Assembly (NCBI GenBank): GCA_002110485.1
Contig: MOWL01000071.1
Coordinates: 124,001 to 188,000, forward strand
Direction of reading: 5' to 3'
From: Emergomyces orientalis
Taxonomy: Eukaryota > Ascomycota > Eurotiomycetes > Onygenales > Ajellomycetaceae
Length of the DNA: 64,000 bases
Position numbers and translations under genes: made by a program. The notes under the pieces were generated by a model that saw only the letters and a program-made list of their open reading frames with translations, searched no databases and was not told where the DNA came from. Shown piece by piece: positions 11,894-24,062 of the stretch; within the stretch, counting starts at the first letter, position 1, and each line of letters starts with the position of its first letter.

Positions 11894-13012
11894 TTAATTC
11901 GCCTTCAACGAATCTAAATACACACCGTATTCCTCCCAGAGCTCCAGCACCTCAGCACCAAAAAGCCCACTCCAGAATCCACATTTGGCAGGGCCTTCGC
12001 CATTTTTCATTACTACCGCTCCCTCCCACTCCCTCTCCTCACCATCCTCGTCACCCCCATCATCCTCATTGTCCCCGCTATCCCCATCCCCATCACTACA
12101 TTCCCCATCCAACTCACCAACATACCCAACCCTCAACAAGCGATCATTCAACATCCCCACGGCCCCTTTCCCAATCTTCACATCCTCAATCCACTCCAAG
12201 AAGAACGCGGTAACCTGATACCCTTGGTCCCACCTCCCACCACGCTCAGCTTTGCTCACCGGCCGCTTCCAATGTGGCGGTACGAGCCCGGCCTTCAAAC
12301 GGACAAAATCTGCAATGCCTTCAATCAAGCCTGAGGGGGGGCTTGGAATTGCTGGTTCAGGCTTACCCTTCTTCGGCTTCTTCTTCTTATGCTGCTGCTG
12401 TTGCTCCTCTCGCTCCTCTCGCTCCGCCTCCTCATGCGGATGCGAGCGAGGGCGAGTATGTTGGTAACAATGCACTAGTTCATGAGTGATTACCCCTAGC
12501 AGCTCGCGAGCTGCGTCTGCGAATGTGCTGCTAACAGTAGAAATGTAGGAGAGAGAGAAATGGATCTCCTTATGGTCTGGATCGAGGTCTGTACCGGTTG
12601 TGTAGGCTACGCCAGATATGTCGCGGATTATGAAGGTGACGGAACGCGTCCCCGGGAGAGAAGGGGAGAAATGTGGATATATGAGGTGGGCATTGCTGCT
12701 GCTATTGCTTCTAAATTGATCGCATTCCGGCGGAGATGTGTATAGGTAAGTTACAATATTTGCTAGAGCTGTGTTTATTGCGGCATTTGGGTCTGAGATT
12801 AGGTTTATGAATGCTTTGGTCGCTGGGTGGGTAAGATCCTGGAGATGCAGGCGGAGCTTAGGGGTTGGTTGGGGTGAGGAGTGTGGGGTTCTGTGGGGGG
12901 CGGTGGTATTGTCGTCTTTGCTATCAACATTGACTGCTTTGTTTGTACAACTGTAGGGGATTGGAGAGGAGTTAGGAGTTAGCTGAACTGGAGAGCTGGA
13001 TGGAGTGGACAT
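11894..13012 (-). CDS. basic-secretory-protein family metallopeptidase (PBSP domain), no signal peptide
   Basis: Single exon, 372 aa. Residues 1-50 are Ser/Thr/Pro-rich. The conserved domain begins near KLRLHLQDLTHPATKAF and contains VTFIIRDISGVAYTTG and the zinc-binding motif THELVHCYQH (HExxH at 177-181), then GLIEGIADFVRLKAGLVPPHW and GYQVTAFFLEWIE. These are hallmarks of the plant basic secretory protein / 'peptidase of plants and bacteria' family. Two low-complexity insertions are odd: a Glu/Gln/Lys-rich stretch right after the catalytic motif and an Asp/Glu/Gly-rich one near residue 320. No hydrophobic leader is seen, so secretion by the classical route is not supported. Substrate unknown. 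Confidence 0.88.
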   Translation of the reverse strand: MSTPSSSPVQLTPNSSPIPYSCTNKAVNVDSKDDNTTAPHRTPHSSPQPTPKLRLHLQDLTHPATKAFINLISDPNAAINTALANIVTYLYTSPPECDQFRSNSSSNAHLIYPHFSPSLPGTRSVTFIIRDISGVAYTTGTDLDPDHKEIHFSLSYISTVSSTFADAARELLGVITHELVHCYQHTRPRSHPHEEAEREEREEQQQQHKKKKPKKGKPEPAIPSPPSGLIEGIADFVRLKAGLVPPHWKRPVSKAERGGRWDQGYQVTAFFLEWIEDVKIGKGAVGMLNDRLLRVGYVGELDGECSDGDGDSGDNEDDGGDEDGEEREWEGAVVMKNGEGPAKCGFWSGLFGAEVLELWEEYGVYLDSLKAN

Positions 13013-14198
13013 GGTTCTCCGTGCTGTTTATGGTATATGAAAATGACTGGGTGTGGTATGCATTCATAAGAGGTGAGGATCTGATAGGGTTGAGATATAT
13101 AAATCCAATCGGTACAGTAATGAGGTAACCATGCAAGCGGGGCAAGGAGAGTTTATTTACATCCCAACATCACACTGGGAATAAAGTGATTCTCCATATT
13201 CATAACTGTTTTATATTTAATTTTCACTTAAACAACCACATATACAATAATGATATTCTTTCATGTTCCTAGATATTTGTTTTGCATGCCCCTGAACCAG
13301 CACACAAAATCATTCAACCATGGTTCACAGTTTGGGCAAAGTTCATTTGTTTACAACAATGAGTTGGATTCTAAACTTCATCAACATGTATACATACATA
13401 GGTACCTAGGGATTTATGCAGCATCATGCATGTAGGTGCCTACCTAGGTACTCAGGTAGATAATAAGAGGACTGTCAACATATCAGTGCCAGTATCAGTC
13501 TCAATATCAATACTCGTATCAAGAACGGAATCCGCGTGTTGCAAACTTTGCACTAGATGTGGCTCACGGATCAGGCCTAGCGCGGTGCTCCAGAGAGCTG
13601 CTGCCAAGACAACGGTATTTTTGGGCAGCGAAAACAATCAAGTTACCCTTTCTGGACATTGTCTGGCGCAACCTCATGTCTTCAAATTCTCTCGCCGACT
13701 CAATCGCTACGTTTCTACACGCGTGCCAGCATTGCCCTATCCGCCAGTCTACATCTACTACATCGAATCCAGGTATGCACCTCTTCTTCTTCATGCGTTA
13801 TTTGTCAGCCCCTTTCGTGCTTTGGCATGTACTCCTGTGGTCTGTGCTGTTACAAGGGTCCTCCCCTCTCGTTTCGATTTAACGATCATGATCTGCTCGT
13901 TCCCAAACCGTGTGGGCTTCATCTCTTATTCCTGGTGCTGATGTTGGATTATTCTAGTATAAATCGTCAGAGTTAACTTCGCATTTCGATCCTTCCTCGA
14001 ATCCTCTCTCCCGTTTTACCGGGCACACATTATACATCAGTCAGGCGTACGTTTTCCAGTTAGAGGTTGCCTACAAAGGCGGAATCTATACCTCGGTGAT
14101 ATTGCGCATAAACCCTCTACCCTTGGTCTGGGTATCTCAATATCCACAGCACGATATAACCCCCTACCAATGAAAGTTGTGGTCGAACAATTTTGACA
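13013..14198. other. divergent promoter, BSP peptidase / Stu1
   Basis: A 1.2-kb spacer. Near 13399-13450 are two 10-bp palindromes, TAGGTACCTA (13399-13408) and TACCTAGGTA (13441-13450), 32 bp apart. A 171-codon open frame at 13426-13941 and opposite-strand frames at 13452-13794 are not convincing as genes; part of this may be the Stu1 leader. Confidence 0.5.
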
Positions 14199-17100
14199 AT
14201 GGACGCTAGAGCCATAGAGGTTCTAGCAGCGCTGAAAAACCCCAATCTTTCTGTCGAGGCGAAGATACAACAGGTCACCAAGCTCAAGTCGGAAATCAAG
14301 CAAAAGAATGTGCCGGATGTCGCCATTTCCACCGTGTTCGAGGCTTTTCGCTACGCGATTGCATCCCAACACTCCTCTCTTTCTGCAGGAGGGTTCTCTG
14401 CCTTAGGCCATCTCCTCAAACGACTCTACCTCCAAGACTTGCATCAAGCCATCGCTGCTCAAGGCCGTTCCACTTACCCACTACTCCTTGAGAGGTTAGG
14501 GGACCATAAAGAGCGGGTTCGTTCACAGGCTGCCCAAGCATTTAGTGACTTTTGGCAGGCTTCTCCTGTTGAAGTTGAACATCATGTCCTGGAAGTTGCA
14601 TTGGTGGGGAAGAATCCTAGAGCAAAGGAAACTAGTATGGCATGGCTGGCGACTGTGAGTCTATAATCTTTCGTGCAACCTACCTGACTTGACATTGACC
14701 TATCTGCTAATGTCACCATCTCCTTTTTGCAGATGACTCGTGACCGTGGTGTGCTCTTCCGTACATACGTGCCAAGCCTTGTCGCCTGCCTCGAAGATGC
14801 TGATAGTGGAGTCAGGGAAACTGCGAAGGCGACAGTTATCGATTTATTCCAGTATGTAATGACCCCATTAATCATCCAATCTTATTTTTTTGGCTAATAT
14901 CGTTATTTTCGCAGAAATGCCCCTCCTCGAGCCCTGTCGGATTTGAAGAAGCAACTTCAGTCACATAATGTGAGAAAATCGATTACTAACTCAATCTTGT
15001 CTAACATTGGCGCCGATCAAGAACTTTCCTCCTCCGTCCAGTCTCAGCCAAGATCTGATATCTTGAGACCTGGCAGTAGTTTCTCAAGCCACCGGTCTCA
15101 AGAACCCCAACGCCCCAACTCCGTTCTCTCAGTTCGCTCTTATTCGAACGGCGAAACAGCAAGTAAGGAAGCTAGCATGGCATCAGATTCCATCCTTGGT
15201 GGTATGCATTACTATCGACTTGTTACGTGTCTTACTAACCGTCATGTCAGATGCCCCAAAACTGCCTAGAGGGGATCCTCCGCGAAGAGATGCAGTGTTA
15301 TCACATAGTGTTAGCATCGAGTCGTTCCCTGCCGTTACTGGGAATCCCGAAATTGTTGAAGCGGAAATAATTGACCCGCTTTACCTCAATTCGTATCGAG
15401 AATTGGATGAAATATTTCGTGAAATGCTGCCTCATTTTGAAGGCAGAGAATCAGAACAAAATTGGATTCCCCGTGAGAAAAGTATTTTGAAATTGCGACG
15501 AATAACAAAGGGCAATGCACCTACGGATTTCCAGCAAAATTATTTGATTGGTATCAAAAGTCTGCTCGACGGTATACTGAAAACTGCAAATTCATTGCGA
15601 ACAACTCTTTCAGCTGCCGGCTGCAGCTTAATCCAAGATATTGCCCGAGTAAATGGCCCGGCAATTGATCCCATGGTTGAAATTCTCTTGCAGAATATGA
15701 TTAAAGTGTGCGCAAGCCTGAAGAAGATTAGCGCTCAAAACGGTAATCTTACGGTGGATGCTCTCATCGGCAATGTGTCGTACACTTCTAGAATTGTGCA
15801 ACACCTTTGGCTTGCATGCCAGGACAAAAATGTTCAACCCAGGTTATTTGTCACAGGCTGGATACAAACACTAATCATGAAACACGGCGGGCATAAAGGA
15901 TCGATTGAACATAGTGGGGGCGTTGACATCCTCGAGAAATGTATCAAAAAGGGACTGGGGGATGCGAACCCCGGGGTGAGGGAAAACATGCGTTCAACTT
16001 TCTGGACATTCGCGAGGATATGGGCTGACAGAGCAGAAGGGTATGTATTAACTCCACTCGCTGGCTTTGATATACAGTTTTGCTGAACTTATTAGGATCA
16101 TATCTACTTTGGATGCGAAGTCCAAGTCTCTTCTCGAAAGGGATCCTGGAAATCCTAATCTTGATACCAATTCTCTAAATACTAACGGAAGGCCCCGAAC
16201 GGGCATGGGTAATAATAGCTCAGTGGGAGGTTCACGACTGACCCTCAAGGAAACTATTGCTGCCCAGAAAAGGGCTCGTTTGGCTGCCGCGAAGAAATTA
16301 CCTGCTCGCCCAGAATCCGCCCAGTCATCATTTCCCGATTTGAAATCGTCTAGATCTTCTATACACCGACAACCTGCAACAACTGCTCGCACCGTACCCA
16401 CTGGGTCTCATATTTCCTCCCAAAATACCTCTCTGTCCTCTGCGCCGATGCGGCCCTCCTCACGACCCCGGCGACCAGAATTGATGCGACCTGCTACTGC
16501 CGATCCATATTCATCTCGTAATAGGCCCGTCCATAGCTCATCCCAGCCAAAATTATCAAGCCCCTCAGAAAGTCCCCAGAAACCTAGAAGTAAGATCACA
16601 ACATCAACACCGGGGAGGAAAAACCCTACCCCCGCCCGTCCGAAGTCGAGACTTGACACCAGTGCGCCTGTAAGCACAGCAAAACCAAAACCAAAGCGAC
16701 TTGACATTGCTGGGTTCAAGCCTGGCGAAGCTCGTTTAGTGGCAGGTCCTGCTGGTAAACCAAATTATGCATCATCTGTAGATGCGAAACCACTCGCCGC
16801 AAGCCCTGCTAGATCGGAGGAAAATCTACATATTGCTTTACCTAAGGCTGATGATAGAAATACGGATTTTATCCCTGCCAGCCTTGCCTCGGATGCCGAA
16901 GTTTTCAATCAAACTAAAACCGACCTTATTACAGAACTTCAAACATCTGGATCTTTGATGATGTCTCATGGTACCCCTTCAAGCCATCGCCGTTTAAGCA
17001 GCAGTGACACTTCTGTTTCTCGTCTCCCTATGTCACCATCTTTCCAATCAAAAGTACTTTCAGAAGAGCATTTGGCTGCGGCTACCAGCCCTAACAGACG

Positions 17101-18229
17101 CTACTCCAAAAACAATGATGAAATGGCACCCAGGAAAGCCCCTCCAGCGGGTCGACTTTCTTTTCCTAGCACTGAAGGTATCCATCCCACGGAGACGCTC
17201 AAGGTCTATGAAGATCCCCAGTCTCCAAATGCCAAAGAAAATGTCGCCAACCCAGGTCCAATTGGAATCTCCCCGTTAACTCATTCTCCAACCAAAACTG
17301 CTCCGCTTGAAGAGCTCCCAATAAACGAACCAGCGAACACACCCAATCGAAAATATAATCAGCAACAAGAGCCTTCTGAGTTTTCACCTCCAACCAACGT
17401 CACTACCCCCGCAAGTGAAAATTTGCATCGGCGATGGAAGAAGGTCGAGATTTCAGAAAGGCGAAGGAGCCTAAGCCCACGATCCAAGGATCCATCACGA
17501 GGGCGAGATATGATCGATAGGGGACTTAATAAAATTAGGACAGGAGCTATTGACGTGCATGGATACCGGAAGGTGCAAAGTTTAATCAAGTATCATGAAT
17601 CAATATTCAATGACGAAGCCAAATACGCTGAAACATTGATGGTGTTGTTAGGCGCGCTGGAAACACCCGACATGGACAAGAAGTCAGCAGCTGGTCGGCC
17701 ACTGGACCTTAAAACGCAAGTGTTGGTGACGATTCGCCTGCTGTTCTCGATGAATCGTGACTACTTTTCTACGTACTATGCGAGAGCCATGACCGCAATC
17801 ATTACGGCTCGCAAACACTACGAGCTTACAAACCATATTGTCAGCGGCCTCGAGGAGACAGCTGAGGATATTGTTCAAGCCTGTGACCCCGCAGATGTCA
17901 TTGACGGAGTCCTGGATCTGCTCGAGTCGGAAGAAAAGTCTCCCGAGAGCCATAGAATGATTGCCATGGGTGGCTATATCCTCAGCGGGCTCCTACGTCG
18001 ACTCAACGAAAAGAACCTATTCCTAAGTGAGCCAGAGTTGGAACGACTTGGCAATTTCGCCAACCAGAGCCTGAAGGATCCCCAACCGGACATACGCCGA
18101 GCTGTGATGGAATTCTGCCTGGAGCTCCACGAGATGATCAAGCCAGAAGAGGCCTTTTGGCGCACGATCAAAGCCGAAGAGCACCGTCCATTGCTAACCT
18201 ATTACATTGTGAGGAAGCCTGGCAGATGA
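14199..18229 (+). CDS. stu1: CLASP-family microtubule-binding protein Stu1
   Basis: Five exons: 14199..14654, 14733..14851, 14915..15201, 15251..16040, 16096..18229 (1261 aa; phases 0, 2, 1, 2). The first ATG after a TTG-initiated extension is used (MDARAIEVLAALKNPNLSVE). Residues 1-220 form an N-terminal TOG/HEAT domain (AFSDFWQASP, LVACLEDADSGVRETAKATV); exon 4 holds the CLASP_N TOG2 domain with SILKLRRITKGNAP and CIKKGLGDANPGVRENMRS. A long Ser/Pro/Arg-rich linker (about 450-940) with many SP and TP sites follows, then a helical C-terminal region (LIKYHESIFNDEAKYAETL ... ISGLLRRL-like repeats) that in yeast Stu1 mediates kinetochore binding and dimerisation. The protein stabilises spindle and kinetochore microtubules. 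Length and layout match fungal Stu1. Confidence 0.93.
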
Positions 18230-19107
18230 TCAGCAGATATCAGAACTTTTACGTTCTTGACCTCCCAGATGTGGAGGTGGTTGAACTTTTCTTTTGGTGT
18301 TAGATTTATTATTGTTCGTTACTCTTTTTTCTCTTCTTCTGGTACACCCTGCTATAACGAACCCTCCCCCTCTCCCTCCCATTCATGTTGTTTGTTGCGT
18401 TCTAAGCGATTGGGCGACTGTAGGCCTGGTGTTGCCGGTATGATTCCTTTTGCCAGCGTTCTCGGAGCCATCGCAGTTCCTGCTGTATCTTTTTCGTTTT
18501 TCAGCCACTTTTTTTCTTCTTCGTTCGCCCTTTTTGGTCCTCCTTTTCTTTCCTCCAGTCTCCCGCTTTCAACTTATTCTTCTTTACTTTCTAAAAAGCA
18601 ATTCTTTGTAGTGATATTATGTGATTTTAATTGTATATTTGATTTTGTACCTTCTTCGTTTTTCTTGTTCGTTTTCGAATTCCATATATCCATTACTTTC
18701 TGTGTTCCTCACAATATTTTCCCGCGCTTCGTCATTTCTTCTTTTCTTCTTCTTCTTCCTCTTCTTCTCTTTGTATCAAAGGCCGGGAGTAATGTTTTAT
18801 TCCTGTAACCAATTATTCCGCACTGTTATCTTAACCAAAAATATATTGTTTTAAATTCGATTCTGTTCCGTTGATATTTTTAAATTCGTCTAGGCCTACG
18901 TAACTTGTAAAGCCACTCGCTATTTCATGAAATTAGGAATATATGCTAGATCTGGGCCTACGGGGTTTTTTTTCTCACGCAATGTCAGTTCGATGGATTA
19001 TATTATATTACAAGCATGCTTCGCTCGCTACGCTTACTTCTCATCCTTGGGGGGCGCTCGCTGATATCTCGAAAGCCCGCATGGCGGCAAAGAATATCAT
19101 CAACTTG

Positions 19108-19311
19108 TTAGTCTGTTGATTCTGAAACGGAGACCTCTGCGGATGTGTCCTCCGGCTCATCAGTCATCCAACTGCAATGCTCGCGAAGACGAGAAGGTGA
19201 AAGGAAAGATGTTGCGGAAACGGGTCCCGAAACATTTCGTGGTGGACTACCATTGTTAAATACGATCGATCCATCATGCGAATAGGAGATCTCTGATTGA
19301 TTCAGAGAGGC
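19108..19311 (-). CDS. possible terminal coding exon of an unrecognised small gene (doubtful)
   Basis: A 67-codon open frame follows a plausible splice acceptor (CACTAG just above 19311) and ends in TAA at 19110..19108. It includes SFSPSRLREHCSWMTDEPED and an acidic SVSESTD end, which reads more like protein than neighbouring frames. A phase-0 junction to ACC ACA AGA ... TTT CAA at 19401..19363 would need a weak donor (GTCTCG), giving RSIMQHRSSFQ before it. A further exon ending at 19461 (donor GTAGGG) is possible. A separate ATG frame at 19525 (MKTGIYELIQFMLVLFGSL) is also protein-like but does not splice in phase. I cannot give a closed model and do not recognise a family. Confidence 0.22.
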   Translation of the reverse strand, partial: ASLNQSEISYSHDGSIVFNNGSPPRNVSGPVSATSFLSPSRLREHCSWMTDEPEDTSAEVSVSESTD

Positions 19312-20961
19312 CTAGTGGGGGGATTAGGGGACGCCTCTGGAGCTACTGGGGATGAGCGAGACTTGAAAAGACGAGCGATGCTGCATTATTGATCTTGTGG
19401 TCTGTAAAAAGCGAAAAGGGATACGAGATGGATTCAAGATGAGATTTTGCGCGCCCCTACCTCTGGGCGAGGGAGCCGAAGAGGACGAGCATGAACTGGA
19501 TAAGCTCGTAAATGCCGGTTTTCATTTACAGTGTTAAAAGGGTGTGGTTTTAAACGGGTTCTTAATTATAGGCTGGGATATGGACGAAATGCAGGATAGA
19601 TCAATGGAATGTGCCAAAGTTTATTAGTATCATTAATATTCAATGAGGCATACTTATTCTACAGGTCTGGAAAATATGGAGTGCTTTCTATTGAAATCCT
19701 GTTTGTCAGTAAAACAACACATGTACTGTACATACAAAACAAGTACCCATGGACCACTTCACTTACCTCATGTGCAGTGCTTTGTTTGATAAGTTATTCA
19801 ATTGTCCATAACTCTGCACGAAAAGAGCTCAAAGATATTCCAACTTTGATGAATCTTCAGCTTTCACCCACGTGTCCTGCCTCAATGGCTGCGACTCAAT
19901 TGAAGTTTTTTTTTTGAAAAAGATTCATTATTATTTTATGTAGTTAAATAAAGATTCTCCTGTTTAGAACCCCTGCCGAAAAATAGAATGGCTCCTTTGA
20001 AATTTAACCATTTCTCTTCACCCACTTAAACTATCCATACCCATTAGGTAGTGCATGAAAAAAGTCGATCGCGTTTGTTTGATGCTATCACCAATTCCGC
20101 CAATTCTTTCCCATGCCTAGGTAATTGATCGTCCGCCGAGCAGATTCCATACTATTACTATTACTACTATTATTTAAAACCGATCAGCGCCGATTTGCGG
20201 ATTGTGAAACGCGAATTGAGTGAGATCCATCCAATGATAACACATGAAATGTTCTGTGTTTTGTGCATCGACGTGAAGGGTGGAGGTGTGAGGGGCAGTT
20301 GACGATCGTCTCATGTGAGCGCGGACGGTCGGGGCACACATTTCTGAGTGCTATTATTCTTATTTCGTACGGTGGAACTCTTTTTCTCCAGTTTCTATTA
20401 CGCATTCAAAAGAAAACGTACTGAAGGTCACGGAGAATTCAAAAAGGACCTGTTGAAATGGAAACAGAAGAGAATGCTTGTAATCGTGCCAGGTACAACC
20501 TTAGTTTGGGGGTGAGCAAATTGGCATAACCGTCGGATCTATTTCGATATCTAACCTCTTCCTGTATATAGACTAGCACGGCCGGAGGAGTGCAATCTTT
20601 CGCCGCATTTCTTACGGGGAAGGAATGAAAGCCAGGGAAATGAATGATACATTCTGCACATCTTCAGCTAATATGTGTTTGACTGGACAAAAAATATCAA
20701 TATCAGAGCAGTGGATGTCAAAGGCATAGCAGCAGCAGCTGTTGAGTATGTGGGTGTCAGGTCATGTCTTCCGTTGCATACTATCAGCCACAGGATGAAG
20801 TTTATACATAAATCGGATCTACGATTCAATTCTTTGCAGCTAGCTTCAAAAAAACATGTGCTCATAGAGTCAGAAGTTACCTGATCACATCAGTGAACCA
20901 GATCATTCAACTCGATATTTAAACGAATACAAACAGTGCAGTTCCCCCCGCGCATATTATA

Positions 20962-20970
20962 TCACGTGAG
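20962..20970. promoter_or_regulatory. ATCACGTGA E-box in the 5.8-kb interval
   Basis: Core CACGTG at 20963-20968 within ATCACGTGA, more than 3 kb from the nearest firm start codon (24063). It has the same extended core as the promoter copies at 862 and 37845. Function is inferred from the motif only. Confidence 0.25.
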
Positions 20971-23825
20971 CCAAACGATATATAAAACATGGGTCGTGGA
21001 AATAATGGCGTACCTGAGCTTGAGTGATGTGAGACATCATTCATCCTTCGTCGGTTTAAACTGCATATTTGCCGGGATGGAGGACGAAGAGCACACAGTG
21101 TTGTTTGAGAAGGGCCCCTAATTCTTGGTGGGAGATCGTAGTCAGTCATGGGTAACCATGGGTCGCGTTGTCACAAAAAATAATCCTGAGAGTTAGTTTT
21201 GTCGCTCTCTCGATCGATGGGGGGTTAACCTGGCCAGGACAGATGGCTTCGGTTGTTAAATTGATGGTCAGAGCTTCTGGGGTGTCTTCGATGCAGGTAC
21301 AGGAGCAGAGAAGCCATCCCACTAGCTGGTTCAGTGACCTGTGGACCTGCGCTGTTTCAAGTGTCTGATTGATCGCCAAGATAATTGGCTCACTGCCTAG
21401 CGAGATGTTTTGACAGCAAGTTAAAAGCTCTGAATGAGAAAACAAACTCTGTCCATGTAGCATAGTTAGGTTAGCTCTTCGCAGGTTTGGACGATGCTGA
21501 AACTTGGATCGACCCTGATAATTTATGCTGAGGCTTGATGTTTGAGGTATGCTTCATGTGTTCTTTACTAACCTGCTTCACAAAGCGCTTCTCCAATTGT
21601 TGATGAGGGGCAGTCTCCCCTGCTTCTATCCGCGCCGGACCACACATTTTCGCTTGTGGTTGTGAGCTTAGCTAGTGTAACGGTGTTTGTTGGTTTTTCA
21701 TTTATTTTATTCCCCGTTCTCCCTGCCGTGGTCTCTTCGGCCGTTTGATTTCGAAATAAAGGAGATTGAAGGGGGGAACATAGGCGCCAGATGTTTCCCC
21801 CATTTCTGCTGCCGACCTACATCCCGTTTTCCACTGAGTGGAGGCTGTCTGCCACTACTGCCAGTAGGCGGTCATATCCTCATGGGCCATATTTTATTTT
21901 TATTGTGGGTACGTGCTGAGCTGTCTGTCTGTCCATTTCATTCGCAAATTATCAATAATTGCGAGCTGGGATGGTTCCAGCGGGGAACAAAAACACTTGA
22001 ATGATAAAAAAGGACCAGTCTGGACTCGTTTGTATGCTTGGACGGCACAGACGCTCTGCAGCGTATATAATCACTCAGTGCTGGGCATGATTCATTTTCT
22101 CCGCCAGAACAGGGATGCTCAAGAATAGAAACAATCTTGATAACTGAAGAAAATATAATCCAGGGGACTCTCCCCGTTTCTGACTTGACTAGGGCGCGAT
22201 CCAATGACAAGAAAGCTGCAGTCCATGGGGGCTATCAATCTGTCATTCGAAACCTATGAATTATCCATGCGGACTTTCATGTCCTATCCCTGGGGATGTT
22301 TTGTTTGGAAATTGCAATAAATTCATTCTTCCCTTCCTTGCGGCAATCGTCCCCTGAAAAATGATCGAGAAATAAAATTAATTAGCGGCCCTTTAAGTTC
22401 TGGTGCAGTAGGGAGTGTTTAGCACTCGGCCTAGTGAAATCACTTAAGCCCTTAGAGTAGCATCGTGCGCTCCTGTGCTTCGCTGTGCTGGTGTTTTAAT
22501 TATTATTTTATTTTCACATCTGACATCCGCTGCCTGCCAGCTTAATTAACGGGGTCTGTGGTGTTAAGATAGAGGGGTGAATATCATATCTGCGTCTCAC
22601 GGGGTATATCCAGGGAGGGTTCACAGCAGCAAGATATCTTACCTGACAAGTTGCTCAGCAGCGCCGTTGCGCCTCTGAAACGTCAACTGTGTATTTTGTG
22701 CATTTTGATAAGAAGAATATCAATAGCATCATATTGTAAAAGAAGACAATAAATTCCACTCACACAATAATGGTGTTCGTTGTCTCTGAAGCAGGTTCTC
22801 CTTTACCACATTAGTTAGCAGTTGGTGGTGCGCGAATGTCTTGGGGCGCTGTGCACTGCTGTTGTTAGCCTCAAACTCTGGGCCATGTAGTTATTTGTTC
22901 TGCCATTTCTTCTGCCCCTGAACTGATCGCTTCCAAGTTCCCACCCACTCTCCGTCTGCAGGTAATCACTACGACTAACGGCGTGTCGTCGTATATCCCG
23001 GCATCCATTAGTTAGACGAGGTGGAAAAAAGAAGAAGAAGAGCTATTGCTCCCCTACCCTCCCTTCGACCCTCTCTACCGTCAATCGTTTGTTTCCTCGA
23101 TCTGCGGTTGATCATTGTCCCCCGTCACCTACTACGTCCATACACCTAAACATCGTGGTTATATTTGACACTTCTTATTATCCCTCCCTCTGTCTGGTTA
23201 CCGGCCGCTGCGCAGACGATCCAGGCCAACCCAATCCCGCGCACCATACAGGCTCATCACCCATCAATATCTAGGTAGGCATTTCAACTTATTCTCCTTC
23301 TCCAACCAAACGTTGGCCGCCCGACAATCTCCATCAATCCTGCGGTGAGGATAACAGAACACACCTCTTGAACCGGCCACCAACCCGTCACAGCCCGTCA
23401 ATCCCTGGCGTGTTTCGCATTCCCAACTCTCTCCACCCATCCCGTTGTGCCTCTTCTCATCGTTTTCGCATGTTTTTCTCGGTCGACGCTTGAATTATCT
23501 GTGTGCAGCGTTGCTAACTTTGCTCGTTTGTGTGGTGCTGCTCTAGCCCAACAGTAACCTCTCATCTCTTGGTTTTGCTCGTGCGCTCCAAACCTATTTC
23601 ACTTCTCCATATGACATCTCCAAGCAGCCTGGCCTTTTAAACATCGTCTGTTGTTCCATCTGGTTTTTGATACTGGTCTTATTACCCGGCCGCCTGTCGT
23701 TCACGTTCACGCCCATCCTTTTCTCTCCCCGCCCTTCTCAAACCTGTCCCCTCGATACCATCATTGGCTCTCTCCACCCGAATCGCGCGTTCCAGCCCAA
23801 TAGTCTTAACTCCATTCCTTTGTAT

Positions 23826-23974
23826 ATGGAAGGGCTTGTATGACGAGCCTTGAAGAAAAGGACATTGATCCTTGCTACCCCCGCCACCCGCAGTTACCCG
23901 TCTTGCATCGCCGTGTCCGGAACCTGAATGGTTTCGGATATCTGAGTTCGCGATTCGGCCAGACTAGAATATAG
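23826..23974 (+). promoter_or_regulatory. two overlapping upstream ORFs in the LIM-RhoGAP leader
   Basis: uORF1 (23826..23843) encodes five residues, MEGLV, then TGA. uORF2 starts at 23840 inside the uORF1 stop (ATGA overlap) and runs 44 codons to TAG at 23974 (begins MTSLEEKDIDPCYPRHP). The main ATG at 24063 is 88 bases further on. Whether the transcript covers them is not known, but the CT-rich promoter-like DNA ends upstream. The ATGA arrangement is the one used for termination-reinitiation in other systems; a role in translational control is inference. Confidence 0.45.
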
Positions 23975-24062
23975 TACAACACTACCACAAAAAGTCGGAA
24001 ATCAGCAAAGGCCAGTGGGTACCACAATACATCTGAGAGACATAAGACGAGAGAATTGAAAG

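Larger units (their letters stand above)
18230..24062. other. 5.8-kb gene-poor interval, mostly leader and promoter of the LIM-RhoGAP
   Basis: No long coding frame on either strand. From 18230 to about 18860 the sequence is pyrimidine-rich and is probably the Stu1 3' region. A doubtful minus-strand exon lies at 19108-19311. Between 19600 and 22900 I see only short frames of mixed composition and an ATCACGTGA at 20962-20970. From about 23040 the plus strand is CT-rich, typical of a fungal transcription start region, and the last 240 bases carry two overlapping upstream ORFs. The length suggests a large regulatory region or an unannotated noncoding RNA. Confidence 0.5.

Noticed and set aside
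11773..12213. 146-codon plus-strand frame rich in His and Pro
   Set aside because: Antisense shadow of the acidic insertion of the BSP-type peptidase.
13426..13941. 171-codon plus-strand open frame upstream of Stu1
   Set aside because: No domain or consistent composition; opposite-strand frames overlap it and it lies in the Stu1 leader region.
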